Below, in pieces: positions 32,022 through 44,130 of a stretch of 64,000 nt of DNA (position 1 is the stretch's first letter; every line of letters begins with the position of its first letter). The stretch is taken from assembly GCF_024679095.1 (NCBI RefSeq), contig NC_066512.1, forward strand, positions 7,893,024 to 7,957,023. The letters are read 5' to 3'. The notes under the pieces are model-generated. The model was given only the letters and a program-made list of their open reading frames with translations, searched no databases and was not told the origin of the DNA. The stretch is from Eriocheir sinensis (lineage: Eukaryota; Arthropoda; Malacostraca; Decapoda; Varunidae). A program made the translations under genes and the position numbers.

Positions 32022-32156
32022 ACTATAGAGGGAACTATGGACGCCATCAGGGAGGACATTAATAACACCATTGATAGCCACAGCAAAGAGCGTAACACTG
32101 AGAATACTTCCCTGTGGCACCCCATTCTCAAGTGAACAAGCCTCGGATAAAACATT
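32022..32156 (-). pseudogene. LINE-I RT, segment just before the catalytic box
   Basis: On the minus strand [40 protein letters not shown] and then the hAT edge. GVPQGSILS is RT block 4, and SLY should be followed by VDD, which is at 29450. The left side (32156) is the 5' junction of LINE-J copy J2, with the shared bases CCCAC at the joint. Confidence 0.9.
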
Positions 32157-34640
32157 CCCACCCCTACAACTTTGCTATCGTCAACGACCTAGAGCAGTTG
32201 GTCCAGCACCCTACACGTATTACCGACCGTCTTGGAGACAGGCCCAACATTCTAGACCTCTTCCTTACCTCAAACCCTTCTGCTTATTCTGTCAAACTGT
32301 TCTCTCCGTTGGGCTCCTCCGATCACAATCTTATTTCTGTATCCTGTCCTATCGCTCCTGTACACCCTCTGGACCCGCCGAAGAGGCGATCCTTCTGGCA
32401 TTTTGCTTCAGCTCGGTGGGACGACCTGAGGATGTATTTTTCCGATTTCCCGTGGAATGATTACTTCTTCCAGGATGGGGACCCCTCTGTGTGTGCTCAG
32501 CGCATCACAGAGGTGATTGTCTCTGGAATGGAGGCATACATTCCACGTACGTTCTCTACTCCTCACGCTAAAAAAGCCTTGGTTGAATCACGCTTGTTCT
32601 CGTGCTGTCAATGATAGAGAGGCAGTTCACAAAAGGTAACAGAGCCTTCAAACTAATGCTAACTACGAACTTTACATTTCTGCCCGGAATCGTGCCAAAT
32701 CTATTCTCCGACTAACCAAAAACTCTTTCATTAATAGAAAATGCCAAAACCTTGCTTTCTCTAACTCTTCCCGTGACTTCTGGCATCTAACCAAAAACAT
32801 CTCCTCCAACTTTACTTCTTCATCTTTCCCTCCACTCCTCAGTCCTGACGGCAACGCTGCCGTCTCATCTATCTCTAAGGCTGAACTCTTCTCTCAAACT
32901 TTTTCTAAAAACTCCACCCTGGACGATTCTGGGCATATTCATCCTACTCATCCCCCCCTCTGACTCCTTTATGCCTGTTATAAAGATTCTTCAAAATGAT
33001 GTTTTCTATGCCCTCTCTGGCCTCAATCCTCAGAAGGCTTATGGACCTGATGGAGTGCCTCCTATTGTCCTTAGAAACTGTGCCTCCGTGCTGTCACCCT
33101 GCCTGGTCAAACTCTTTCGCCTCTGCCTGTCAACATCTACCTTTACTTCCTGCTGGAAGTATGCCTTCATACAGCCTGTGCCTAAGAAGGGTGACCGTTC
33201 CAATCCCTCAAACTACCGTCCTATAGCTTTACTTTCTTGTCTATCTAAAGCTTTTGAATCAATCCTTAACCGGAAGATTCAAAAGCACTTTTCCACTTCT
33301 GACCTTCTATCTGATCGCCAGTATGGGTTCCGCAAGGGGCGTTCTACTGGTGATCTCCTTGCCTTCCTAACTGACTCCTGGTCATCCTCTCTTAGCCGTT
33401 TCGGTGAAACCTTTGCTATTGCGCTGGACGTATCAAAAGCTTTTGATAGGGTCTGCCACAAACCTTTGCTTTCCAAACTACCCTCCTACGGTTTCTATCC
33501 TTCTCTCTGTACCTTTATCTCTAGTTTCCTTTCTGACCGTTCTATTTCTGCTGTGGTAGACGGTCACTGTTCTTCCCCTAAACCTATTAACAGTGGTTCT
33601 GTCACAGGGTTCTGTCCTATCTCCCACTCTCTTTCTGTTGTTCATTGATGATCTTTCCAAAACGAACTGTCCTATCCATTCTTACGCCGATGACTCCACT
33701 CTGCATTACTCAACTTCTTTTAATAGAAGACCCACCATACAGGAACTTAACGATTCAAGGTTGAAGGCAACAGAACGCTTAGCCTCAGACCTTACTATTA
33801 TTTCCGACTGGGGCAAAAGGAACCTGGTGTCCTTCAACGCCTCAAAAACACAGTTTCTCCACCTATCTACTCGGCACAATCTTCCAAACAACTATCCACT
33901 ATTCTTTGACAACACTCAGCTATTACCCTCCTCAGCACTAAACATCCTCGGTCTATCCTTAGCTCAAAATCTCAACTGGAAACTTCATATCTCATCTCTT
34001 ACTAAATCAGCATCCTCGAGGCTGGGCGTTCTGTACCGTCTCCGCCAGTTCGCTCCCCCGCACAAGTGCTATCCATTTGCAGGGGCCTTGTCCGCCCTCG
34101 TATGGAGTATGCATCTCATGTGTGTGGGGGGGTCCACTCACACAGCTCTCCTTGACAGAGTGGAGTCAAAGGCTCTCCGTCTCATCAGCTCTCCTCCTCA
34201 TACTGATAGTCTTTTACCTCTCAAATTCCGCCGCCATGTTGCCTCTCTTTCTATCTTCTATCGATATTTTCATGCTGACTGCTCTTCTGAACTTGCTAAC
34301 TGCATGCCTCCCTTCCTCCCGCGGCCCCGCTGCACACGACTTTCTACTCATGCTCATCCCTATACTGTCCAAACCCCTTATGCAAGAGTCAACCAGCATC
34401 TTCACTCCTTCATCCCTCACGCTGGTAAACTCTGGAACAATCTACCTTCATCTGTATTTCCTTCTGCCTACGACTTGAACTCTTTCAAGAGGAGGGTATC
34501 AGGACACCTCTCCTCCCGAAATTGACCTCTCGTTTTGGACACTCCTTTGACCTCTGTTCGGGAGCAGTGAGTAGCGGGCTTTTTTTTATTTTTTTATTTA
34601 CGCCCTTGAACTGTCTCCTTAGCTGTAAAAAAAAAAAAAA
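32157..34640 (+). pseudogene. LINE-J copy J2 (5'-truncated) inserted in LINE-I
   Basis: It starts inside the endonuclease ([17 protein letters not shown] frame, [17 protein letters not shown]), continues [16 protein letters not shown] and [14 protein letters not shown], then, after a frameshift near 32590, MPVIKILQNDVFYALSGLN, KKGDRSNPSNYRPIALLS, QYGFRKGRSTGDLLAFL and LDVSKAFDRV. After a second frameshift near 33600 come SQGSVLSPTLFLLFIDDL, HSYADDSTLHYS, LVRPRMEYASHV-like residues and FKRRVSGHLSSRN. The 3' UTR ends CTTAGCTGTA followed by 14 A. A further shift at about 34060-34090 alters RQFAPPHKCYPFAGALS. Dead copy. The ends have no clear target duplication. Confidence 0.92.
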
Positions 34641-35850
34641 ACTCGAACCGGTAAAAGACGACGAGATAAGAACTGCCGAATAAATATAGGGAGTCGACCA
34701 CGAAGACCAAACTTAAATAAACTAAGCAAGATTCCATGACACCAAGCTGTGTCATACGCCTTCTCCAAATCGAAAAACACTGTCACCTGATGATGGTTGT
34801 TGACAAACGCACTACAAATCGAAGATTCTAAGGATAAAAGTTAGAGCATCGGAGGTAGACCGTACTTTTCGGAAGCCATACTGCACCGGGGTCAAGAAAT
34901 TCCCGCTCTCCAGGTACCACATAAGCCTCACATTTACCATCTTCTCCAGCGCCTTACAGACACAGGAAGTCAAAGAGATGGGACGATAACTAGTAGCTTG
35001 AAGATGGTCTTTCCCAGATTTCGGAATAGGAAGGAATTTGGCCACGCTCCATGAAGACGGAAAATCACTAGTACGCCAAATTAAATTATAAATAGCCAAT
35101 AAAAAAGTAAAAGCACTATCAGACATGTGGCGCAAGAAAGCAAAAGGGACGTCGTCAGGACCCGGCGACGAATCATGGCACTGGGATAAAGCCGTCTTTA
35201 ACTCAGAGAGAGAAAATGGGACATTATATGACTCACCCCCAGGGGGAGCAAAATCCACACCTACAGCCTCCAAGTCCTGCCGATATCTAGCCCCCAGCGC
35301 AGCAGGGTCTTTCCGAGAGACACCAGCGAAGTGGGCAGCAAATAGGTCAGCAACAGTCTTAGGATCGGCCACCGTTTCTCCAGCACGCAATAAGACAGGA
35401 GGAAGGGGAGGAGAAAACTTGCCGGAGGTCTTACGGACTTTATTGAAAACCTCAGTAAGTGGCATCCTAACAGTGTTGGAGGAAAGATAAACTCTCCAAG
35501 AACTACGCTGGGCCTCCTTGAAGGTGCGCCGCGCTCGAGCACTGGCTCGCCGAAAAGCCTCCAAGCACTCAGGGTCTCCACGGTGGCGGCGAACTCTATA
35601 AAAACCAGACCGTTTCTCTCTCACAGCGTTAGTGCAATCCGCATTCCGTCAGGGAACGGGACGTTTGGGAAAACGGCCAGATGTCCTGAGGACAGACTGA
35701 AGGGCTGCAGACCGCAAAAAATCGGCAAAATATGTTGCGGCCTCGTCACAAGAACCGAAGTCATATAACGGACAGACAGATGAGCTAAGGTCTGTGTAAC
35801 GCTGCCAATCTGCCCTATCTAAACGCCAGCGAGGAGGGCGCGACAGCGGC
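34641..35850 (-). pseudogene. LINE-I ORF2, linker and RT N-terminal part
   Basis: From the right: SCDEAATYFADFLRSAA-like residues, MREKRSGFYRVRRHRG at 35624, GETVADPKTVADLFAAHF, SSPGPDDVPFAFLRHMSD, FPSSWSVAKFLPIPKSGKD, SYRPISLTSCVCKALEKM, VQYGFRKVRSTSDALTFIL, then after a frameshift VFFDLEKAYDTAWCHGILLS and FKFGLRGRLPIFIRQFLSSR. These are RT blocks 0 to 3. The frame is open for 270 codons. The protein continues at 32156 across J2. Confidence 0.9.
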
Positions 35851-36358
35851 TCAAAATCCAGATTCGATTAAAATTGGAAAATGGTCACTACCGTACAAAT
35901 CCGGTAGGACCCGCCAAGTAAAATCAAGAAAAGAATTAGAGGTACAAAGTGAAAGATCAATAGAAGTAAAAGTTACAGTTTGACTGTGGAAATGTGTAAC
36001 GTCTCCAGAGTTTAAAACTTCCAATCCCTCATCCTCAATAAAAGAAGCAATTAAAATCCCGCGAGGGTTGGTAGCTCCTTCATCCCATAAAGGATGGCGA
36101 CCGTTAAAATCCCCTAACAAGAGGAAAGGTGGGGAAAGCTCACGTGCAAGGCTGTCAAGATGAGACCTTGCGACAGGAACACCGGGAGGGAGATAAAGAT
36201 TACATAACGTGTAAAACCTGTAGCGGGGAGGTAAGCTGCAAGGGAACAATAGGGATATCGGAACGGACGAAAACACCAGCGCCCCCATGGTGGCCTTGAC
36301 CAGGAATAGGAGTACTGAAAAAGGCAAGATACCCTGGAGGACTAGAGTGAGTGAAAGC
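35851..36358 (-). pseudogene. LINE-I ORF2, AP endonuclease (N-terminus lost)
   Basis: Minus-strand frames give GHHGGAGVFVRSDIPI-like residues, then in the long frame YTLCNLYLPPGVPVARSHLD, PPFLLLGDFNGRHPLWDEG, TVTFTSIDLSLCTSN and LYGSDHFPILIESGF. GDFNGRHPLW and GSDHFPI are the conserved endonuclease blocks. The N-terminal blocks are missing because similarity ends at 36358, where a SINE-B begins. So the copy is truncated or was cut by that SINE. Confidence 0.87.
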
Positions 36359-36361
36359 CCC

Positions 36362-36476
36362 GAGCATTGTCTGCTCAAGGGGGTACAGTCAGCACAAAGT
36401 TCCGGCCTGAGTGCGGCTCGAACCTCCACCTGCCAAGCCGCGAAGAACGGAAGCTTTAAACTACTGAGCTACCGGA

Positions 36477-36480
<4 letters not shown>
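36362..36480 (-). mobile_element. SINE-B copy (tRNA-derived)
   Basis: On the minus strand a tRNA-like head starts CTGCTCCGGTAGCTCAGTAG (box A region) with GGAGGTTCGAGCCGC (box B) and then ACTCAGGCCGGAA and CCCCTTGAGCAGACA, the equivalents of SINE-B at 5230-5300. The head abuts (GT)n at 36481. Confidence 0.72.

Positions 36481-36518
<38 letters not shown>
36481..36518. repeat. (GT)n microsatellite beside SINE-B
   Basis: A pure GT tract of about 38 bases next to the tRNA-like head. Confidence 0.97.
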
Positions 36519-36520
<2 letters not shown>

Positions 36521-36580
36521 TCATCATGAGCTTGACTTGAGACCTTCCCCCAGTACCCTCCCTGAATGAGCTTGGAGCAG

Positions 36581-36600
36581 TGTGTGTGTGTGTGTGTGTA

Positions 36601-36665
<65 letters not shown>

Positions 36666-36667
36666 GT
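36581..36667. repeat. Compound (GT)n-(GA)n microsatellite
   Basis: GT repeat with two GTAT interruptions up to 36642, then about 24 bases of GA. Confidence 0.96.
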
Positions 36668-37688
<1,021 letters not shown>

Positions 37689-37783
37689 CCTTGAGCCTTG
37701 GGCCGACCATCAGGATCCACCGGGAAGAAGGCTACCGGCGCAATAGGCCACGGCGTAAAAAAAAATAAATAAATAAATAAAAT
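37689..37783 (+). mobile_element. SINE-A, 3' end only
   Basis: CCTTGGGCCGACCATCAGGA, CCACCGGGAAGAAGG, GCTACCGGCGCAATAGGCC and an A/AAAT tail match the last 80 bases of SINE-A. A 5'-truncated insertion, showing that SINE-A is copied from its 3' end like a LINE. Confidence 0.88.
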
Positions 37784-37996
37784 CCTTTCTTTTCTTTGTG
37801 GTTTTTTTAAACTCCTGAGCTCGATCACGTTCGGAGATATAAAGCCTTTCTTACTAATGTTATTCGATACCCCTCTCCTCCTCCTACTCCTCCTCTCCCT
37901 GACTTCAACATTTGTCGAATCATTCCTGAAATTCCTTCGCCTCGTGTTATTGGCAGAAATGTCTCCCACTTCAGATGTTTGCCGCAGATAATACGG

Positions 37997-38053
37997 AGGA
38001 GGAGGAGGAGGAGGAGGAGGTGGTGGAGTAATAGGAGGAGGAGGAGGAGGAGA
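37997..38053. repeat. (GGA)n trinucleotide repeat
   Basis: An interrupted GGA tract of about 55 bases. Confidence 0.93.
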
Positions 38054-38295
38054 CATGAGTTAGCAAGCACCAAATAGCCTCTTGGCTCCTACGAGGGTTA
38101 CTGGTCAACTTGTACCCAAGTTAATTCTTAATCAAGTTAGGTCGTACACCTGATTAACTAGTAGCCCGATTAACTCCGATTATTTCTATGCATGCTTGAC
38201 ATTGATAGCCTATACAGGGGGTAACAAATATGGCTAGGATTCATATTACACATGTTTGAATATTTTTGTGGAGTGTGTTTATGTAACCGATAAGC

Positions 38296-38700
38296 ACCAA
38301 CAATCCCCTGATAAGCCCCTGACGAGCCACGCAACACGCTCCCTGCCAATCCCTTGACTACTCTGTGAAAAACTCCCTGACAATTTCCTGACAACTCTAG
38401 AAACAATGCCCCCTGACAGCTCTATGGACAGTGCTCTGACAATACCCTGATGACCCACGCCACGCTCATATCCCCATGACAATCCCCTTACAACTCTTTG
38501 AACAATCCCCTGACGACCCATGATAATTCACTGACTATTCTCTGACCAATCTCCTGATGGCCAATGCAAGAAGACCCCCTGACAACCCCCTGGCAACACT
38601 CTAAATAATTCCCTGACGAGTCACGCAACAAGTCCCCCTGACATTCCTTTGTCCTGATAATCCCCTGACGATCTATGCAACAAGTCCCCCTCTCGACTGC
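38296..38700. repeat. Degenerate tandem repeat built on CCCCTGACAA
   Basis: The phrases CCCCTGAC, CCCTGACAA, CTCTGACCA and GACCCACGC recur at irregular 15-30 base steps for about 400 bases. The units are too diverged for a clear period by eye. No frame is kept. Confidence 0.7.
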
Positions 38701-38810
38701 GACTGCTCTCGACTGCGTCTCCCCTTACCATCCGTATAAATTTTATGTTATGCGACTCTTCTAACACCTGATCGTAAAACAGCGTTACACCACCTTTATA
38801 ACTAAACGTA

Positions 38811-39770
38811 AAGATAATCTAAAAGTCCTAAGTTTCAATGCTCGTAGCCTAAGAAATGAGACTGAAGAACTGAGATGACTCTACAGAAAATTTCGATGTA
38901 TTTGCTAAAACGGAAACATCCATTGACACTTCAAATGCCGATTTATTTTCAGAATGCAACATAAATGGCTACAGACTCTTCAACAATGATCACTTCAACC
39001 GTAGAGGTGCTGGTGTAGCCCCTTACCTCAAAAGCTCTTTGCAGCCCACTAATGAAACACAAAAAGACAATAATGTTGAACATTTGTTTGTACGAGTATG
39101 AGTATATACTGAAAAAGATGAACTAAATATTTCCGTCAGCTACAGGTCTCCGGGTCATATATGTGATGATGATATTGAAATGTACAGCGTTTCACGACGA
39201 CTAACTAACAACAGCGACTCACTGATATTATGAGACTTAAAAATCCTAATCTCCCTCATACTGACAATGTCACTTTCGGGTACAGAAAGTGAGTTACGTA
39301 GATTGTTTTTTTTTTATAGGATAATTACCTAAGTCAAATAGGTACAGAACCTAATCGACATAATAAACTAGATCTAACTATATTGACCCAAGATAATCTA
39401 GTCAGGAATGTTTTTTTTTGGAGAACATCTCGGTTCTGTCGCGTACGACAGACGTACGCTTCGACATTAGAGCTCAAACAGAAGTGACCAAAAATAAAAT
39501 AATGCAGCCTGATTTCAAAAGTGTAAATTTCCTAGAAATCCGAAGGTAAAGTACACCAGTGGATCACTAATTGACTGAGCAACAGACAGCAAAAAGTGGT
39601 GACTGATGGAGTTAACTCGAGTGGGGGCCTGTCAGTCACTAGCGGTGTCCCTCAGGGCTCAGCTCTTGGCCAAGTGCTGTTTATAATATAAATCAAGGAC
39701 GTTGACTTTGGACTCTGTAAATTTGCTGACAACAAAGACTACAAGGTGTTCAAACGGGTAAAGCAGTTGC
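38811..39770 (+). pseudogene. Decayed CR1-type LINE (endonuclease and part of RT)
   Basis: Plus-strand frames give VLSFNARSLRNETEEL, a TETSIDTSNADLF segment, NGYRLFNNDHFNRRGAGV, NISVSYRSPG and PNRHNKLDLTILTQDNLV from the endonuclease. After a deletion come [36 protein letters not shown] and CKFADNKDYKVF from the RT. The catalytic box is FADN instead of FADD. Many stops are present (for example at 39101 and 39231). The central part of the RT is lost. It is the most eroded CR1 in the window. Confidence 0.8.
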
Positions 39771-39789
39771 GTATGTTCGAGCCGTCAAA

Positions 39790-40340
39790 GCAAGTTGTCA
39801 TAGATTACTTTGAATAACTCCGTAGCCGTGTCAAGTGTCTTCCCCAATGTAACGATGCGGGGTTACTTCTAACACAGTTCGCAGGCTGTGTGACGCAAGG
39901 TAAAAGACGTTGGTCTGCAAGCAGCCTGCAATCACAAACCAGAGCTTCTCAGGAAACTTCTCGTTTTGCCTTTCTTGGCCGAGAAACACATTCACCAGAC
40001 GTCCGACAAACTTGAGGACAAGTGCAGTACCGACGAGAAACTTCAGCAAGTGACAAACTACATCCATGATACATGGCTCAACGATGGCCCCTGGACTATA
40101 TATTAGTGGTGTGACTTCATGAAATCGATGATAACAAACATTGACTCTGAAGGCTGGCATCGGTGTTTCAATGGTCGTGCTGTAAATGGGAAGCTCTCGT
40201 TCTACGTGCTGGTGCCACTGTTGCACAACGAGACCAAAACCGTACAGATGCAGCAGAAACTCGTCACTGATGAGAAGCTGAAGCGGTGTCAGGAGTACAA
40301 GACTGTCTAGGCCAAGCTGTTCAATGCATGAGGTGCGAAT
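39790..40340 (+). pseudogene. MULE-type transposase remnant (C-terminal part)
   Basis: The plus strand reads, in slightly broken frames, VIDYFE, FLGRETH/LAEKHIHQTSDKLEDKCS, TDEKLQQVTNYIHDTWL, then after a stop WCDFMKSMITNIDSEGWHRC, FNGRAVNGKLSFYVLVPLLH and LKRCQEYKTV. The block with NxDxEGWHR and the FYVLVPLL segment is typical of the region following the catalytic core of animal MULE transposases. The catalytic N-terminal part and the ends of the element are not seen. The open frame on the opposite strand (170 codons) is a shadow. Inactive. Confidence 0.65.
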
Positions 40341-40566
40341 CAAAATGGTAAAAAAAAATCTACGGCTTCGGCATTACGAACAATTTCTCACATTTATGGC
40401 GATGTGTGATCGGTGACATGTGATTTTAAGTGTATGTAATATATATGATATTAATGTATATGATATTCACTGGAGTGCTGAGTTCTTTGCAACTGACCAT
40501 ACTTTTCTTGTTGCAACACTCATGCGTTGTGTCATATGAAGAAGAATTTCGAGATGCAACAATACT

Positions 40567-42616
40567 GTGCTTCATCTCGAGAGGCTGACGAACCTGGCAT
40601 GTGCTCAGGATTATGCAGTGACAGTCTCAAATCGGTTCAATGTGCTCAGCACTCTTGAGGACACTGTAGAATTGTGGGATACCTTCAAACGTGAGACTCT
40701 TCGAGTTGCTAAGAAGTGCACCGGAGAGCGCCCGAGATCTAGTAGTGGCTTTGCCTCGGCGGAGACGCTGGAGAATATTGAGGAGAATCACGCTGCCAGA
40801 CTTGCTAGGAATCGGGACCAATATAGGGCTCTGCCGCGTAGGACTAGAGCTCTCCTGAGGAGAGACAAGGAGAGGAATGTCAGGGGTCTCGCTGAGGAAG
40901 TCGAAGGACATTTAAATACAAATGACCTCCGACCTGCCTACCGAGCCCTGAAGAAGCTCCGCTCTAAGTCTCCCTCTCAGGTGAGTGCTATCCAAACAGA
41001 TAATGGCTGCCTTGTGTCAGACATGGATGGGCAGAGGGCTCGTTGGGCTGAATACTTGGAGCAGTTGTACACGGCGGACCCTCCGAGTGAGCAGCTTCCA
41101 GTTGTTGGTTTGCAGGTGGCGGATGCTGATCCACCCATCGACGAAAGCCCACCCTCTCTTGACGAGGTCAGAGAGGCTGTGGCTGAGGGGTGGAAAGGCA
41201 CCTGGCACCTGTAACATCAGTGCAGAGCTGCTCAAAGCTGGAGGTGAGGCCATGATCCGCTGGTTACATGCGGTCTTGACTGCCGTACGGCACTCCGGTA
41301 CCATTCCTTCTGACTGGAAGAGGGGGCTGTTAGTCCCTATCTGAAAAGGGAAAGGGGACCGACAGGATTTCAACAACCACCGTGGCATTACACTACACAG
41401 TGTGTCAGACAAGGTGCTTGCCCATTTATTGCTGATGCAAATTCGTAACCAGCAGCTGAAGCTATAGAGACCTAAACATTCAAGGTACAAGCTTAATAAT
41501 TCGACAACTGACCTAACGCTTCGCGTACTGGTGGAGCACCGACATGAGTTTCGACAGGGGATGCTTGCAGCCTATGTCGACCTCAAGTGCATCGCGAGGC
41601 ACTCTGGGATTTGCGACTCTGTTGGATTCCTTTAAGGACTATTGATTTGCTGACTGGCCTGTACTCTGGTACTGAAAGTGCTGTGAAGTTGGGAGGGGCT
41701 TGTCCATCTTCTTTCCCGTGAATGCTGAAGTGAGGCAGGGCTGTTTCCTTGCCCCATAGCTGTTCAACACTTGTATGGACTGAGTACTAGGCAGAGTTGT
41801 GGACCAAAGTCATTGCGGGGCATCCATTGGCAATATAAGGGTCACTAACTTTGTTTTTACCGATGATGCAGTAATCCTGCCGGAGTCGCTGGCGGTTTTG
41901 GTGATGGCTCTCGAGGCACTGCACGAGGAGGTGAAGCCCTTGGGACTTCAGGTCTCCTGGGCCAAGACCAAGGTACAGGTGCTTGGAGGCTTATTAGATG
42001 ACACAGTACAGTCCGTTCATGCGAGTGACGAGGACATTGAGATCTCGTAAAATTTCACATACCTTGGTACCGTAGTTCAGAACAACGATGAGTGTCGCCA
42101 GAAAGTATTACGTCGGATTGGCTTGGCCCACGGTGTTATGGACTCGCTCAGCACGAATATATGGCGTTGTCGATACCTGTGTAGAAGGAGGTAGATCCGG
42201 ATCTTCGAGTCCCTTGTGCTTCCTGTCTTACTCTATGACTGTGCGACATGGACACTAAACGAGGACTTGGAGAGGCGGACTGACGCCTTTGGTAATAAGT
42301 GGCTACGCAGAATCATGAGATATCGCTGGAATGACGTTGTGTCAAACCGGCGACCGCTCCGTGAGACTGATTCGAGGCCTATTACCTGCATAAACCGTCA
42401 ACGCCAACTACGGCTATACGGACACGTGGTACGTTACCCAGATGCCAACCCTGCTCATCGGGTTGTCTCTATAAGAGGCATTCCTGAGTGTAGGTGGCCA
42501 AGGGGACGCCCACAGAGTTCGTGACTTGAGCAAGTCGATAGATTCTGCCAGGAGGTACTCAGGATGGAAAGGGGGCCTGAATGGAGACTTGCCCGGAGGG
42601 ACCCCCGGACTTGGCG
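40567..42616 (+). pseudogene. RTE-like LINE, RT with flanking regions, degenerate
   Basis: The first open piece (215 codons) covers the region between endonuclease and RT (VELWDTFKRETLRVAKKC, ALLRRDKERNVRGLAEEV, RARWAEYLEQLY). RT blocks follow in shifting frames: CNISAELLKAGGEAMIRWL, IPSDWKRGLLVPI, NNHRGITLH, AAYVDLK-like, VRQGCFLAP, FVFTDDAVILPES (FADD-type box), KPLGLQVSWAKTKVQVLGG. The C-terminal piece 42216-42524 has VLLYDCATWTLNEDLERRT, RWNDVVSNRRPLRETDS and RQLRLYGHVVRYPDANPAH. The C-terminus is interrupted at 42616 by J3 and resumes at 43465. At least five stops or shifts. RTE-group membership is likely but not proven. Confidence 0.85.
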
Positions 42617-43464
42617 TCTTTCAACAGAAGACCCTCACAACAGGAATTACAAAACTCTAGACGGGAGACTGCAGAACGCTTAACGTCTGACCATGTTATT
42701 ATTTCCGACTGGGACAGAAGGAACCTGGAGTCCTTCAATGCCTCAAAATCTTAATTTCTCCACCTATCAACTCGAAACAATCTTCCAAACTTCCCCTATT
42801 CTTCGACAACACTCAACTGTCACCTTCATCTACACTAAACATCCTCGGTCTATCCTTAACTCAAAATCTTCAATGGAAACATCACATCTCTTATCTCACT
42901 AAATCAGCTTCCTCGAGGTTGGGCGTTCTGTATTTTCTCCGCCAGTTCTTTTCCCCGGCACTATTGCTATCCATATACAGGGGCCTTGTCCGCCCTCGTA
43001 TGGAGTATGCATCTCACGTGTGGGGGGGCTCCACTTACACAGCTCTCTTGTACAGAGTAGAGTCTAAGGCTCTTCGTCTCATCAACTCCCCTCCTCTTAC
43101 TGATAGTTTCCTACTTCTTAAATTCCGCCGCCATGTTGCCTCTTTTTCTATTTTCTATCGATACTTTCACGCTGACTGCTCTTCTGGACTTGCTAACTGC
43201 ATGCCTCCCCCCCTCCCGCGGCCCCGCTGCACACGACTCTCTACTCAAACTCATCCCTATACTGTCCAAATCTCTTACGCAAAAGTTAACCAGCATCCTC
43301 ACTCTTTCATCCCTCACGCTGGTAAACTCTCAAACAATCTTCTTTCATCTGTATTTTCTCCTGCCTACAACTTGAACTCTTTCAAGAGGAGAGTATCAGG
43401 ACACCTCTCCTAATGGATTTTTTTTTTTTTTGCCCTTGAGCTGTTTCCTTTGCTGTAAAAAAAA
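42617..43464 (+). pseudogene. LINE-J copy J3 (short, 5'-truncated) inserted in the RTE-like LINE
   Basis: Starts TCTTTCAACAGAAGACC, just after the RT YADD block of LINE-J, and reads NILGLSLTQNLQ-like, GVLYFLRQFFSP, GLVRPRMEYASHVWG, RVESKALRLINSPPLTDS, CRCFHAD-like and GKLSNNLLSSVF to FKRRVSGHLS. The frame breaks near 42750 and 42890. The tail ends CTTTGCTGTA followed by eight A. Confidence 0.9.
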
Positions 43465-43526
43465 GTGGGAGAGGTGACTCACTCCCTGGCGTATGCCCCC
43501 ATTGATTGATTGATTGATTAATTGAT
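43465..43526 (+). pseudogene. RTE-like LINE, last codons and (ATTG)n tail
   Basis: After the J3 poly(A), VGEVTHSLAYAPID and a stop complete the RTE-like protein, and the stop codon is itself part of an ATTG tandem repeat (43500-43526). RTE-type elements commonly end in short tandem repeats instead of poly(A). Confidence 0.82.
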
Positions 43527-43880
43527 ATTTCGTCTAATTTTAGTAATGGTATATGTTGGGTTATATAAATTTATAATTAATTTTAAGATAGAACGTCGAC
43601 TACTAGTCTGAGTGACCTCATATATTCAATGTAAAGTAAAGAATTAATTTAATAATACGTCATTTCCTCTATTCCCTTAAGGCACTTCTGTTGGTACGCG
43701 CGGGTACATTCAGTTCACTCCTGGCACAGTTAAGTGACGTTCAATGCGATCCTTTCCGCGCTAGCTGTTTCTGGCGTGAGACTGTTGCAGTGGAGGATGA
43801 CTTTTCCAGATATAACTCCTGCCGAAATCTGTACTGCATCGCTTAGATTTAACTATTTGACCATTGTTCCATGTTTAAAA
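43527..43880. other. No gene seen
   Basis: AT-rich sequence after the RTE tail. A 90-codon frame here overlaps the next CR1 fragment in antisense and is not supported. Confidence 0.5.
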
Positions 43881-44110
43881 CACAGAAAACGTGAAGTGAT
43901 CAACATTACTGAATTTATTCAAGTGTTTGAAAGCCTGTATAATTCCCCCCGGGGTTATCTCTTTTCCAATGTAAAGAGGTTGGGTCGCTTGAGTCGTTCG
44001 TCATAAGGTTCAATCCTCTATGATGGTATTATTTTCATAGCGCGTCGCTGTTCTCTCTCTAGAGATAATTGAATGTCCTTCTTGTAATTAGGGAACTAGA
44101 ACTGAGCTAC
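43881..44110 (-). pseudogene. CR1-type RT C-terminal fragment, minus strand
   Basis: The sequence parallels 7427-7640 of CR1-1: CCAATGTAAAGAGGTTGGGT, CGCTTGAGTCGTTC, ATAGCGCGTCGCTGTT and GTAATTAGGGAAC. It encodes, in broken frames, the region from FPNYKKDI to the conserved RR.RGD..Q.FK block. Only about 230 bases remain. Confidence 0.75.
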
Positions 44111-44130
44111 GTACGTATTCGAAAACATTT

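Noticed and set aside
39831..40343. A 170-residue hydrophobic protein on the minus strand
   Set aside because: It is antisense to the MULE remnant, whose plus-strand peptides match a transposase pattern.
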